In this document: positions 21,597 to 33,346 of the stretch, piece after piece
Numbering within the stretch: position 1 is the stretch's first letter
How the letters are laid out: each line of letters opens with the position of its first letter
Origin: Ovis canadensis
Taxonomy: Eukaryota; Chordata; Mammalia; Artiodactyla; Bovidae
DNA: 64,000 nucleotides
Reading direction: 5' to 3'
Assembly (NCBI RefSeq): GCF_042477335.2
Contig: NC_091245.1
Span: 221,525,501 to 221,589,500 of the forward strand
The notes under the pieces: generated by a model
What the model saw: the letters and a program-made list of their open reading frames with translations, nothing else
Databases searched by the model: none
What the model was told of the DNA's origin: nothing
Position numbers and translations under genes: made by a program

Positions 21597-21650
21597 GGGA
21601 ACCAAATGCTTGAGTCAGAAGTTGCCAAGGGTACATTTCACTTTGATTTA
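21597..21650. repeat. Local direct repeat, copy 2
   Basis: Second copy of the 20970-21022 segment, about 0.63 kb downstream in the same orientation. Confidence 0.8.
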
Positions 21651-21783
21651 AAGGACAGTTAGTGCCTAAAATTGAAGAGAACACAAGTGATTATTAATAA
21701 AATAGGTACTCGGAATTAACCACTGAGAAACACAGCTCTTTTACATTCAGTCAGTGGTGCTGATTTGTAATTAGGTACCACAG

Positions 21784-21972
21784 TGAATGTTGCTCAGTCA
21801 TGTCCGATTCTTTGAGACCCCATGGACTATACAGTCCATGGAATTCTCTAGGTCAGAATACTGGAGTGGGTAGCCTTTCCCTTCTCCCGGGGACTTTCCA
21901 ACCCAGGGATTGAACCCAGGTCTCCCGCGTTGCAGGCGGATTCTTTACCAGCTTAGCCACAAGGGAAGCCCT
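21784..21972 (-). mobile_element. Bov-tA SINE
   Basis: Antisense: 'tgctcagtcatgtccgattc' body, 'gggattgaacccaggtctcc' B-box-like region, and 'ccacaagggaagccc' tRNA-like head. Confidence 0.93.
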
Positions 21973-21984
21973 CGGTGCCAAAAG

Positions 21985-23149
21985 CAGGCTCCTAATATCG
22001 ATAAAATGAGAATTAGTTTTCTGAATGATGCTATTCTGTGACTGAGCCTTGGATCTTCATTTATGATGAAAAGGCAAATGGGGGCATTTTGATATGTTGC
22101 TGGAAAGATCATTTTCTCTAGCTGTTCTGTAAAGCTCTGTTCATTCCCCTAACTTCAATGCCACAATAACTTGGCAAGAGGTTACAATGGCTCACAAACG
22201 GATGCTTATAGAGGCATTTAAATTATCCAGACTTCATTGCAGCTTTGAGAAAATGAAGGGGCACATGGTTACTGTAAATGTGGACCTTTCCATTGAATGG
22301 TGATATATAAGACTGATGACTAATAAACATACCCTACATGGGAAACAGTTGAGTGATGACATCTTTCTTCTTTCACCCTTTTAACAAGCCACCATGGCTG
22401 GGATTTTACTTAAGGAATATATGGGAAACAGACTAAGCCCCAAGGCAGATCACCCTGGCAGCTGTAGAAAGAGAAGGCTTTACTTTCCCATGTATGTTAT
22501 CTGCATTTTTCTATCATTTTAACATCTGCCTGTGAGATCAGCTTGGTCCCTTGCATGCTGCACACTGAATGCCCAAGTTTGGTGAACAACTGTGGCTTCC
22601 GGCCTTAAGAGACAAAAGAGGCTATTAGGCCACAGCCTTTGAGGCCCTGCCACCAGCCCTAGCCATATGCTTAGCTTTTGCACAAATAAATTTACCAAGG
22701 TTCCCTGCAATCTTGGGCACAATTTTTTGTTCAGCCATCCTTTTCCCTATGTCTCCAACAAGGAAGATGCTTGTAGTTCCTTGATCCTCATGAGATTCAT
22801 CATGATCAAGTGAGAGGTTGGTTGCAATTTTGCAAAACATAAAGTGAAATGCAAAATATCATATTATTGGTTAATACCACTTTAAAACAAAGGTACTTAT
22901 TTTATCTTTTCCATGAGATTTATTATGTCCAGTTACTTACTTTTTGCCTGCAGAAATATATTTCTGAGTGTACAACTAGCTTAGACTAGTTGTCATTAGA
23001 CAACTATATGACATTAGTTTTTCATTAGATGCTATCTGTCACTGAGCCTGCTCCTACCCTTTTGTAATATCTACTCTGTTTTCTCCTGTGTTGCTGAAAT
23101 TTTCCAAAAATATCCTTAGACTTGCTTCATTCTTTATTAAGATATAATT
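21985..23149. other. Unique sequence with no supported gene
   Basis: A minus-strand ORF at 22625-22840 (71 codons, ending ...ARAGGRASKAVA) is open but has no motif, splice site or start context that I can credit. It might be a processed-pseudogene scrap. Otherwise nothing is seen. Confidence 0.45.
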
Positions 23150-23151
23150 AT

Positions 23152-23295
23152 AAGAAAAGAACCTACTGTAGCACACAGGGAACTCTATTCAATACTCTGT
23201 AATGGCCTATAGGGGAGTAACTGATTCCTTTGTTGTACAATTGATACCAACTCAACATGGTAAATCAACTATACGCCCATACATTTTTTTTAAGA
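23152..23295 (+). mobile_element. Artiodactyl L1 3' end
   Basis: 'gcacacagggaactctattc', 'actctgtaatggcctatagg', 'caactcaacatggtaaatca' and 'actatacgccc' in the usual order. Confidence 0.75.
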
Positions 23296-23299
23296 TATA

Positions 23300-24600
23300 T
23301 TATTCCCTCATTGGTTAAATTATTTTCAAATATTTTCTCCTACCCCATAGGTTCCCTTTTTATTCTGTTGATGGTTTATCTTGATATGCAAACGCTTTTT
23401 AGTTTGATGTAGTCCAATATCTTTATTTTCGGTTTTGTTGCCTTTGCTTTTGGTGTCAAATACAAAAAAACCTTTCTCTTCTACAAATTTTATGGTTTCA
23501 GGTCTTTAATCCACTTTGAGTTGATTTCTGTCTATGGGGGTAAGGGTCCAGTTTCATTCTTCTTCATGTCTGTCCAGTGTCCTCAAACCATTTACAGCAG
23601 AGTCCATTGTTTCCTTTTTGTATATTCTTAGCTGCTTTGTTATTAACCATCAATATGAAGGATTATTTCTGGGCTCACTATTCTGTTCCATTGATATATA
23701 TGTCTAATTTTATGCCAATACTATATTGTTTAATCATTATAGTTTTTTAATATGCTTGAAATCAGTAAGAGTGGTGCTTCCTGCTTTGTTTTTATTTCTC
23801 TAGATTGTTTTGACAATTCATTATTTTTGTGCTTCCATATACATTTTAGAATTGTTTGTTCTCTCACAGATGTGTATAACGGACTTTTGGACTCAGAGGG
23901 AGAGGGAGAGGGTGGGATGATTTGGGAGAATGACATTCTAACATGTATACTATCATGTGAATTGAATCGCCAGTCTATGTCTGACGCAGGATGCAGCATG
24001 CTTGGGGCTGGTGCATGGGGATGACCCAGAAAGATGTTATGGGGAGGGAGGTGGGAGGGGGGTTCATGTTTGGGAATGCATGTAAGAATTAAAGATTTTA
24101 AAATTTAGAAAATAAAATAAAAATAAAAAAAATAAAAAAAATAGAATTGTTTGTTCTCTTACTGTGAGTGCCACTGGAATTTTAATAGAGATTTAACTGA
24201 ATCTGGATTATTTTGCGTAGAATGGACATTTGAACAACATTAATTCTTCCAGTCTATGAGCACAGAACATATTTTAACTTATTTATGTCTTCTTCCATTT
24301 ATTTTATCAATGTCTTCTAGTTTTCACTGTACATATCATTTTATACTCTTAGTTGAATTTATTCTTAGGTGTTTTATTTTCTTTGATGTAATTATAAATG
24401 GATCATTTTCTTGATTTTGATTTCTGATAGTTCATTGTTAAGGTATAGAATCACAACTTATTTTTTATATATCAATTTGTATTTTGCAACATTACAAATT
24501 CATTTATTAGTTCTAACAGATTTTGGTGGCCATTTTTCTATAAAAATTAATTAACTTGCTTAATCCTATATTCTTGAACCATAGTTAGATGAATTTAAGC
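23300..24600 (-). mobile_element. Old L1, antisense ORF2/3' region, split by a young L1
   Basis: Antisense landmarks: 'tcctaccccataggttccct', 'ttgcctttgcttttggtgtc', 'ccactttgagttgatttctg', 'gtccagtttcattcttcttc', 'ctgttccattgatatatatg', then after the insertion 'aatctggattattttgcgta'. The usable parts are 23300-23846 and 24160-24600. Confidence 0.78.
23865..24141 (+). mobile_element. Young bovine-type L1, 3' 280 bp, with 18-bp TSD
   Basis: 3'UTR with 'gagggagagggagagggtgg' and a 'gggaggtgggaggggggttc' G-tract, then an A-rich tail. The exact 18-bp target duplication tagaattgtttgttctct is at 23847-23864 and 24142-24159. Confidence 0.93.
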
Positions 24601-27234
24601 ACACAGGTCAATTACTCCAATTTTCCAGATTCTTACCACATCTTGTTCTTATGCTACTGGAATTAGTTTTTTTTAGAATGAAGAATAGCACATATGTACC
24701 TAAGGATCTGGTCATTCTAAAACCACATTATTTTTAGGGGAAGGAAGGGGAATATGTCCTTGCTTAGATATACAGTTTTGTTATTTCAACATGAATATAA
24801 GCTATAAACTTCCTAGATATCTAGAGTATCTCATAGAGTAAACTCTATGAGCCTTCTTATTTGACTTTTTATTATGTACTACTTAAAGCAGTTTCCAGGG
24901 TCCAGCCTCCTGAGAATTGAATAGAAGATGTTGAGGTCAGCATGACTTGACATGACTACCAGGTCAATGTGACCATTTTCAGGACTAAGTGCTAATCCTG
25001 TGGTCAGTTCAAAGAATAATGCTGTCCCATTGGTCCTGCCTTTATTATATTTGTTGCTAAGACAAACGTGCATTTAGAATCAGGATTGCATGCCTAAGAT
25101 GATGTGGAAGAGGAAGTTATAAAGTTAAAAGTTCTTGCTCCCTGCTCTCCACTTCTCACCCCATCCTGCCCAACTACATAAACATTAAAATACTATCTAG
25201 ACATACTTCACTGCGAGCCTTAGGAATGTATGTTTCTATTGGCAACCAAGTTCCTAAACATCACTGCACACCAACTAGGAAAGAATCGGGACTGATGAAA
25301 ACACAAAGGTAAGATTTGTTCTAGATGATTTATTCTTCTGTAATTTCTTCCAAGAACCCCCCATCCCCAACACACACTCCCCTATTTCTCTTAAATAAAT
25401 AATAAACTTTGGAAGTCCTTTAACCCTTTTTTCTTATAGACATCATTCTAAAGGAAAATAGAGCCCCATGTATTTTGGACGTTTATATAAGTTCCAAAAA
25501 AGGAATCACTCTGGTGCAGTTTCAACCCTCACTACAGCAGGTTTCTTTATGGTGAATATGACAAAGGGCAGGCTGTGCTGCAAAAATGCCAGCCATCTCT
25601 GTGTTCGCAAACCTTCTATCACTCTTCTTGATTTGACATGAAATATTAAACACCAGTTACCAGCAAAAGGTTATTGAACACAGATGTCCACTATCACTTT
25701 CAAATTGCTAAAGTCATTTTAGGTTTATATATTTTCTTTGCTTAAGCATTCGCATGCAACGCAAATGTTCTGTGACAGTAATGATTTCACAATATACCCT
25801 TTCAATTAGGAAAGCACATCGTATATGTGTTTTCATTTTTAAAATGCCTATTTGTTTTATTCAAAAGTTCTGTGTTCCTCACTGAAAATGGGACCTTGGA
25901 TTGAGAAATAAATAGAAAGAAAGAGCTCCACCTACTGATTCATTTTAAAAACTTTTTTTCCTCCCTGAATTGAAAATACTCTGCATGACAGGGATCTGGT
26001 GAGCAATCAATTCAAACTGTTTGGTTTACAAAAAAAAAAAGATACAAGAGTTGCCCCCATGAAGAGAAGCAGATTAGAATGGAGCTCTGTCTCTGTAACT
26101 GAAAAAGCTCCCCCCCACCCCTGCCTTTGCTGTGCCCCTCAGAAGCCCTAATTAATAAGTCTGCTTCAGGGTTAGTACTCCCCAGAGATATGGGTTAACT
26201 GTAGCATTCACTTTTGCTGGATTTAACAGAATCCTCGCGAGTCACATATTTTGCTGCTTTACAATGATCACATTCATGTCCCTGGCTGCCTCTTCTTTCT
26301 GAAGGACGTGGTGGGCCCTCTTTGAAAGGATTTACAGGGCCATTTCTCCCTGCGGTGAAACCGGGATTGTTCAGCACCTACCATGCTACTCCCTGCCCCA
26401 CTACTGCCAGACTCTAGTGACTTCATAGGGATGGTGAAGAAAAACATCCACTGAGAACCTGGGGGTATTTCAACAAAGCCAAGAGTAATTACTTGAGGAG
26501 GAACTGCTGTGCCAGCCTCCTGGGAGCAAGGATTGAGAGTGGCAGCTGGAATGATGACTCTCTGTGACTTCCACCAGCTCCCACCCTGCTACCTCTGTGG
26601 TTGAGAAGCTTCCAGGACCATATCTAATTCCTTCCTTAGAGCTCCTTTTGAGAAGGGCGTCTTTCCATGTCTCCCATTCTGTGCCAACCCAGGCAGCTTC
26701 CTTGGGATACAGACAGAGGTAATTTACTGGGGAAATTTCCTGGCTGCCTGGGAGTGTGATGATGTTCTTGATTTTAGGTACCCATTGCTTCCAGCTTGGG
26801 CCCTGCTTCCTGTATTACAGAATTTCTCTTAACATGAACAAACACCAGACTGTATTCATCTCATACATTCGAGCAGTGGATATAGAAAATATTACCAATG
26901 GGCGACAAGATGATATCTGGGAACACACAATGGAGTAATTTAGATTAAAGTCTCCTTCCTTTGAATCTGTCTGCTCAGTCATGCATTCCTATAAACATGA
27001 TTAACTAACCATAAGACCCAGGAATTCAAAGTCTGAATAGAAAATGTCTATTCTTCCCCAAATGAATCACACATCACCTATCACTGCAGAGTTGCCAAAC
27101 TCTATGGTTTTCTCGTCAAACATAAATTCAAGAGCTGACCACAGCCAGGGAAAGGAATTTCTTATAAATCAAATAACTACATACATTAGAGGGAGATGCA
27201 GAGGACCCACTGCCACATTTCGGTCAATCAAAAA
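24601..27234. other. Large block with no recognised repeat or supported gene
   Basis: About 2.6 kb in which I recognise no transposon. 26,050-26,800 is less AT-rich than its surroundings. The minus ORF 26195-26377 has a possible upstream AG acceptor but no recognisable domain, so I do not call it. Confidence 0.5.
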
Positions 27235-27345
27235 TATATGTAATGAGAATCTCCCATGTTCAAGGTGCTGTGCTTGGTGTTGCGGGGGGTTGTATTTAAT
27301 GAAATATGACCTGGTTCTAACTCTCAAGCAAGGAAATGCCTACTT
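27235..27345 (-). mobile_element. L2-like fragment
   Basis: 'gttcaaggtgctgtgcttgg' and 'gacctggttctaactctcaa' fit antisense L2. Confidence 0.4.
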
Positions 27346-27440
27346 CACGTTGCTGCTGTGAGGATTATAGGCAATTACCAAGCACAATGCCTGGCACATT
27401 GTCAGTGACAGGTAATGACCACTATTATCATTACTAGCAT
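27346..27440 (+). mobile_element. MIR SINE 3' part
   Basis: 'gctgctgtgaggattatagg', 'caatgcctggcacattgtca', 'gtaatgaccactattatcat'. Confidence 0.7.
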
Positions 27441-27699
27441 TGTAATATACTATTTAGGTAATATTTAAAACCTAACTGGAAGAGATGTCACATGATGGAT
27501 GAGTTACCAAATGGTTGACCTAAACACTAATCGTTCTGAGTTCAGAAGAAAGGGGAATTCTTGGAGTCTGAAGTAGGTGAGATGGTTTTATGCAGATGAT
27601 TTTAGCCCTAATTACAATTTACTATGTTGGGAAGCTTGTTAAGGTCTGGGCATCAGGTTGAGTAACTAACAATATCATCTGTTTTTAACTTTCACAATC

Positions 27700-27960
27700 A
27701 AATGATGTAGATATAATCACCTCCATTTACAGGTGAGAAATGAGGCTCAGAAAGGCTAAGAAACATAGTTTGTGTCACAAAGCCCTGACACCGATGCTTG
27801 CCGTTTTAGCACTTAATCAAGTGGGCTACATCATAAAATTATAGACTATTAGAGATGGAAGCGGAGACCATGTTGTCTTAACTGCTCACTTGACAGAGAT
27901 CCAGTGAAGGACATTAATTTGTTCACACACTTAACTAGTGACATAACTGAAATTAGAAAC
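27700..27960 (-). mobile_element. MIR-type SINE(s), antisense
   Basis: 'ctccatttacaggtgagaaa' then 'tgaggctcagaaaggctaag' is antisense MIR. A second, weaker MIR-like piece follows from about 27865. Confidence 0.6.
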
Positions 27961-28414
27961 CAAGGAGCTGGTTTCAAGGCGGTACTATTTCCGATATTTT
28001 TCCCAAGTATTTTCCAATATTTATCTTAAGTCAATAACACTTTTAAAATACAAATATAAAAGATTATACTAAGAGAAATCTTTGAGCTTCAAGTTAATTT
28101 TATATAAACTCTCCTCTGCTGAGAAGATATTTAATGATTTCCTGTTAGAAGTTATTCTCCACCTCACATCCCACCCAACTCCATTCCTTATGTGTACAAA
28201 CACACACACAAACTGAAAATACATACAATCTCTTTTTATTTAGATGGTAAATGCAGGCTAAATTTATATCACAGTATTTGGAACTTCTATTTAATCTCAG
28301 GTTTAACTGGGTCTTTTAGCTCCTCAAATTTATCTTTTAGTAGGATTTGGAGCTAATTTGTTTCTTTAGAATTGTATAATTTAGGAAAATATGGCAAAAA
28401 TCTACCATAGTAGA
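27961..28414. other. AT-rich sequence with no feature seen
   Basis: Nothing recognised apart from a short CA run near 28200. Confidence 0.5.
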
Positions 28415-28740
28415 TGCTATGGTCCAAAAATTTAACCAATGTTAAAATCCAAAAGCTCAAAGTAATGGTTTTAGGAGGTGGGGCATTTGGAAGGTAAATA
28501 GGTCATGAGTGTAGAACCCCCATGAATGGAAGTAGTACCCCACAGAGCTCTCTAGCTACTTTCACCACATGAGGACCTAGAGAGAAGGCGATGGTTATGA
28601 ACCAGGAAGAGTGTTCTTATCAGAAGGCAATCACGCTGATTCCTTGACTTGGACTTCAAATTTCCAAAACTCTGAAAAATAAATTTCTATTGTTATCAGC
28701 CACCAGTGTTTTGTTATAGCAGCCCGTATGGACTAAGAGG
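28415..28740 (+). mobile_element. Solo LTR, ERVL-MaLR type, with exact 5-bp TSD
   Basis: Landmarks: 'tgctatggtccaaaa' start, 'ggaggtggggcatttggaag', 'cacagagctctctagctact', 'cacatgaggacctagagaga', 'tgaaaaataaatttctattg', and an end at 'cccgtatggactaagagg'. The 5-mer gtaga flanks it at 28410-28414 and 28741-28745. No internal genes remain. Confidence 0.85.
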
Positions 28741-29048
28741 GTAGATACTAATAATCGATTACAAAACTTTATTATTTGGCTCATGAGTGTTCCAAGATCA
28801 GTCAGAGTACCCATCAATCAAATTGTCAAGTGAGAAAAGTTTTGCTCTCCCTGATCGCAAACTCGTCTTTTGTCTGATATGATCATGCTGCTCTGTGTCC
28901 CTCTGTTTGCTTTTACAATGCCCTGCCAATTGCTAGAGCTGACGCAGGCATGAAATTAAAAGAAGCATACAATGCGGCACTACAGGAGGCAGGATTTTTT
29001 TTTTTAACAAAAATTTGTAATTGATCTTTTAGTTTCCTAATTCCATCA

Positions 29049-30531
29049 GGTACCGTGAACTTCCAGATGTTCAAGCTGGATTTAGAAAAGGCAGAGGAAA
29101 CAGAGGTCAAATTCCCAACATTTTTTATTGCATCATCAAAAAAGTAAGAGAGTTCCAGAAAAACATCTATTTCTGCTTTATTGACTATGCCAAACCCCTT
29201 AACTGTGTGGATCACAAAAAACTGTGGAAAATTCTTAAAGAGATAAGAATACCAGACCACCTGTCCTGCCTCCTGAGAAATCTGTATGCAGGTATAGAAC
29301 AAACACTTAGAACCAGACATGGAACAACAGACTGGGTCCAAATTGGGAAAGGACTACTAAGGCTGTATACTGTCACCCTGCTTATTTATCTTCTATGCAG
29401 AGTACATCATGAGAAACGCTGGGCTGGATGAAGCACAAGCTGGAATCAAGATTGCCAGGAGAAATATCAATAACCTCAGATATACAGATGATACCACCCT
29501 TATGGCAGAAAGCAAACAACTAGAGAAGGCAATGGCACCCCTCTCCAGTACACTTGTCTGGAAAATCCCGTGGATGGAGGAGCCTGGTAGGCTGCAGTCC
29601 ATGGGGTTGCTAAGAGTAGGACATGACTGAGCGATTTCACTTTCACTTTTCACTTTCATGCATTGGAGAAGGAAATGGCAACCCACTCCAGTGTTCTTGC
29701 CTGGAGAATCCCAGGGACGGAGGAGCCTGGTGAGCTGCCATCTATGGGGTTGCACAGAGTTGGAAACGACTGAAGCGATTTAGCAGCGGCAGCAGCAAAG
29801 AGCCTCTCAATGAAAGTGAAAGAGGAGAGTGAAAAAGTTGGGTTAAAACACGACATTCAGAAAACTAAGATCATGGTATCCGGTCCCATCATTTCATGGC
29901 AAATAGATGGGGAAACAATGGAATCAGTGACAGACTTTATTTTGGGGGGGCTCCAAAATCACTACAGATGGTGACTGCAGCCATGAAATTAAAAGATGGT
30001 TGCTCTTTGGAAGAAAAGTTGTGACCAACCTAGACAGCATGTTAAAAAGCAGAGACATTACTTTGCCAACAAAGCTCTGTCTAGTCAAAGCTATGGTTTT
30101 TCCAGTAGTCATTTATGGATGTGAGAGTTGGACTGTAAGGAAAGTTGAGTGCCAAAGAATTGATGCTTTTGAACTGTGGTGTTGGAAAAGACTCTTGAGA
30201 GTCCCTTGGACTGCAAGGAGATCCAACCAGTCAATCCTAAAGGAAATCAGTCCTGATAATTCATTGGAAGGTCTGATGCTGAAGCTGAAACTCTTAATAG
30301 CTTGGCCACCTGATGCGAAGAACTGACTCGGAAAAGACCCTGATGCTGGCAAAGATTGAAGGCAGGAAGAGCAGGGGATGACAGAGGATGAGATGGTTGG
30401 ATGGTATCACTGACTCAATGGATATGAGTTTGAGTAAGCTCCAGGTGTTGGTGGTGGACAGGGAAGCCCGGTGGGCTGCAGTCTATGGGGTTGCAAAGAG
30501 TCGGACATGACTGAGCAACTGAACTGAACTG
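29049..30531 (+). mobile_element. BovB LINE, 5' truncated, with Bov-A2 inside
   Basis: Begins in the RT fingers ('ccgtgaacttccagatgttc') and reaches the 3' terminus. Exact 10-bp target duplication aattccatca at 29039-29048 and 30532-30541. A Bov-A2 at 29523-29796 interrupts it just after the catalytic box. RT remnants appear in several frames, with the palm box decayed ('agatatacagatgataccac' reads RYTDD, Ala to Thr). Confidence 0.94.
29523..29796 (+). mobile_element. Bov-A2 SINE nested in BovB
   Basis: Two monomers ('gagaaggcaatggcacccct' and 'ggagaaggaaatggcaaccc') with the 'cactttcacttttcac' linker and a 'cagcggcagcag' tail. BovB sequence resumes at 'aaagagcctctcaatgaaag'. Confidence 0.94.
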
Positions 30532-30788
30532 AATTCCATCATATTTTTCTTTCTGAGAGTGCAATTATCATCACAAAGCAAATAGCCATGTAATTATCAT
30601 CATGACCATGAAATAAAATATTGTCAGTTCCCAGGAGGCCTCTTTGTGCCCATTATCTCCCTCCCCCTCAAAATTACCAATGCTTTGAATGCTAGCCTAA
30701 TGATTTCCTTGCTTTACTTAATACCATCAAAGTCTGTATTGTTAAACACTTCAGGCTTTACTGTTTTTAAAGTTTATTTAAATTGAGT

Positions 30789-30822
30789 TATATATATATA
30801 TATATATACACACATATATATA
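30789..30822. repeat. (TA)n microsatellite
   Basis: TA run with a short ACAC interruption. Confidence 0.9.
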
Positions 30823-30968
30823 CTATGTGCATTAATATTTGTTTGTTAAAGGACATTTTTCCAGTTTTATCTATTTTAAATGAAGCTATTATGAATAATT
30901 TTGTGCATATTTGGTATTATCTTGAGTGTAATTAAAGAGTAAAATTATGGGGTCATGAAATATGGCTG

Positions 30969-31181
30969 GTCTTCCTTGGTGGTTCAGACAGTAAAGAATC
31001 TTCCTGCTTTGTGGGAAACCCTGGTTGAATCCCTGGGTCGGGAAGATCCCCTATAGAAGGGAATGGCAACCCACTCCAGTATTCTTGCCTGGAGAATTCC
31101 ATGGACAGTGGAGCCTGGTAAGCTACTCCATGGGGTCACAAAGAGTTCAGACATAACTGAGTGACTAACACTTTCACTTTC
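30969..31181 (+). mobile_element. Bov-tA SINE
   Basis: 'cttccttggtggttcagaca' head, body and a 'cactttcactttc' tail. The flanks share aaatatg at 30958-30964 and 31183-31189. Confidence 0.92.
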
Positions 31182-32089
31182 AAAATATGATCAGCTTTAG
31201 AAGATGCATTTTTCCAAAGTAGTTGTAGTACTCTATCACAAAGTACTAGTGTGTCAGAATTCCCATTGCCCCCATAATATTTATTATTATTAACATTTTA
31301 AAATTTGGACCTTCTTCAGGTGCTCTTAATGTGCATTTTCATGGTTTCTAATGAGTTTGAATATCTTTTCATATATTCCGTATGTTTACTAGATACTTGC
31401 TACCACAGTGTGTGGGCATATAGTGCCTTTTCAGCTCTCTTGGGCTTTTTTTTTTCTATTGGGTTGTCTGCTTGTCTCTTACTCCTAGGTAAGAGTCCTT
31501 TATGTAATTTGGAAAAAAAAAGGTCTATATCAGTAATACATGTTGAAAGCACATTTCTTCTCTTGGTGATTTGTTTTTAACTATCTTGTATATTTTGATG
31601 AACAGAAATATTCAGTTTTAATATATATCCTCATTTATCTATTCTTTCTTTATGGTTAGTGCTTTTGTTACTCATTTAAGTTTTTACTTAAAACAAGATT
31701 ATGAATATATTACACTAATTGTCTTTTAGAGGCTTTATTGTTTTACCTTTAATATTTAAGCCAATAATACATATGGATTTTATGCTTGTATATGATATGA
31801 AATAAGGTCTTTTTAAAAATTTTTTTCTATGCTTAGTTTTCCCAGTATCATTTATTGAAAAGACCATATATCCCAACTATTATAGTACCAATGTAGTTAT
31901 AAATCACATGTCCATATACATATCTGTCTGTTGATGGGAATCTTGATTCTGTTCATTAAATCTTTATAAGCCAATACCATGATCTCTTACTGTAAATTTT
32001 TAAGTTTGACACAGCCTAAAGCAATACCAACCACTAATGGTTACTTACAAAAGAGATTAGTCTGCAGAAAATATACAAGAGGAACATTA

Positions 32090-33346
32090 GAGAAAGAATG
32101 AAAATTAATAGATGCTGGCACATCCAGGACTGAGTCCTTGGACCACTTCTCTTTTCTTCCTACACTCATTGCCTAGGTCATCTCATCCATTCTCATGGTT
32201 TGAAATACCATCTATATCCTAATGGCTCAAAACACTATGTCCCCAACCTAACTTTTCCCATGAATTTTGGACTCAAGTCTGGAAGAGCCTACGTGACATT
32301 TCCCCCTAAAAATCTAATAGCTATCTCACACTTAACTAACTCCTGATGCCTGCCCCTCTCCAATAAAATTCTAGCTCTTTCTATTGTCCCTGTCATCTCA
32401 AAGAGCAATTTGATTCTTTCATAATTTATTTTTTGCTCTTCTCTTTTTTACATATCCATTGTCCACATCCATTGCATCATCCATTCTCTTTCTCCACATC
32501 CATTGCATCAGAAAATTTTCTTTGTTCTGCATGAAATTATATCAAAAATTAACACCTACCAGCTGTACTCTTGGCTTCCCAGGTGGTGCTAGTGGTAGAG
32601 AACCTCCTGACAATGCAGGAGACATTAAGAGACATGCATTTGATCCTTGAGTTGGGAAAATCCTAAAGTTGGGAAGATCCTAAAGCAGAATGGCAACCCA
32701 TTCCAGTACTCTTGCCTGGAGAATCTCATGGAGAGAGGAGCCTGTCAGGCCACAGTCCATAGGGTCACCAAGAGTCAGACATGACTGAAGCACTTTAGCA
32801 TGCACTCTCCTGTTTACATGCTGGACATCATTTTCTCTTGCCTGGATTAAGGTAATAGCTCCTCACTAGTCTCTCTTCTCTTCTACTCATAGTTCTCCAT
32901 AAATTATATCTACCCAGGAAAACATAATTATTTTTCTATTAGTTCTCTTTTCAAAAACAAATCTCCACATCACTCAAGAGTAAAAACAAAAACACTATGT
33001 TGAACAAACTCCTAAATGATCTGGTTCCTTGACAACTCTTTAGTTTCATCTCTTGATATTCTTCCCTTCATTCTCTCTGTTCCAGCTACCTCGTCCTTGA
33101 ACATGCCAGGCAAGCTGCCTGCTTAGTGTTTTCACATTAGCTATTCCTTCTTCCTGGAATGTTATTGGCTGTCTCCCTGCAGATAGTAACATGTCTAAAT
33201 CTCTCATTTCTTTTAGTTCTTAACTGTCTTCATCATTTCAATAAGACTATCCCTGGACACCTTATCTGTGAATTTCAAAGTATAACATTTCATATTGCCT
33301 TTCCATGCTCTGTTTTTCTCCTTAACAATTATTACTATCTCACATA
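32090..33346 (+). mobile_element. L2 LINE, over 1 kb, interrupted by a SINE
   Basis: Order matches L2 sense: 'ttgcctggattaaggtaata' and 'gctcctcactagtctctct', then 'ctaaatgatctggttccttg', 'cattctctctgttccagcta', 'ttcacattagctattccttc' and 'cttcctggaatgttattgg'. Cut at 33347 by BovB and carrying a Bov-tA at 32573-32800. Too decayed to code. Confidence 0.65.
32573..32800 (+). mobile_element. Bov-tA SINE (variant with 'gtggtgctagtggtagag' head)
   Basis: The head 'ggcttcccaggtggtgctag' and tail 'gaagcactttagca' mark the Bov-tA2/3 type. Possible imperfect target duplication tgtactctt / tgcactctc. Confidence 0.92.

Larger units (their letters stand above)
30545..32010 (-). mobile_element. Old L1M-type 3'UTR/ORF2 end, antisense
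   Basis: Antisense landmarks: 'ggcctctttgtgcccattat', 'gaagctattatgaataattt', 'tttccaaagtagttgtagta', 'ttgaatatcttttcatatat' and 'cagtatcatttattgaaaag'. Interrupted by a TA microsatellite and a Bov-tA. Confidence 0.65.

Noticed and set aside
22519..22840. Possible small gene or processed pseudogene on the minus strand
   Set aside because: Two overlapping ORFs without recognisable motif, poly(A) or flanking duplication. Homology search would be needed.
26195..26400. Possible minus-strand exon with a 'ccggtttcaccgcag' acceptor
   Set aside because: The translated peptide has no recognisable domain and no matching donor or neighbouring exon was seen.
28944..28971. BovB-like 28-mer 'gcatgaaattaaaagaagca' upstream of the 29049 copy
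   Set aside because: The match is short and isolated, and the exact duplication aattccatca puts the insertion boundary at 29049. Probably coincidence.
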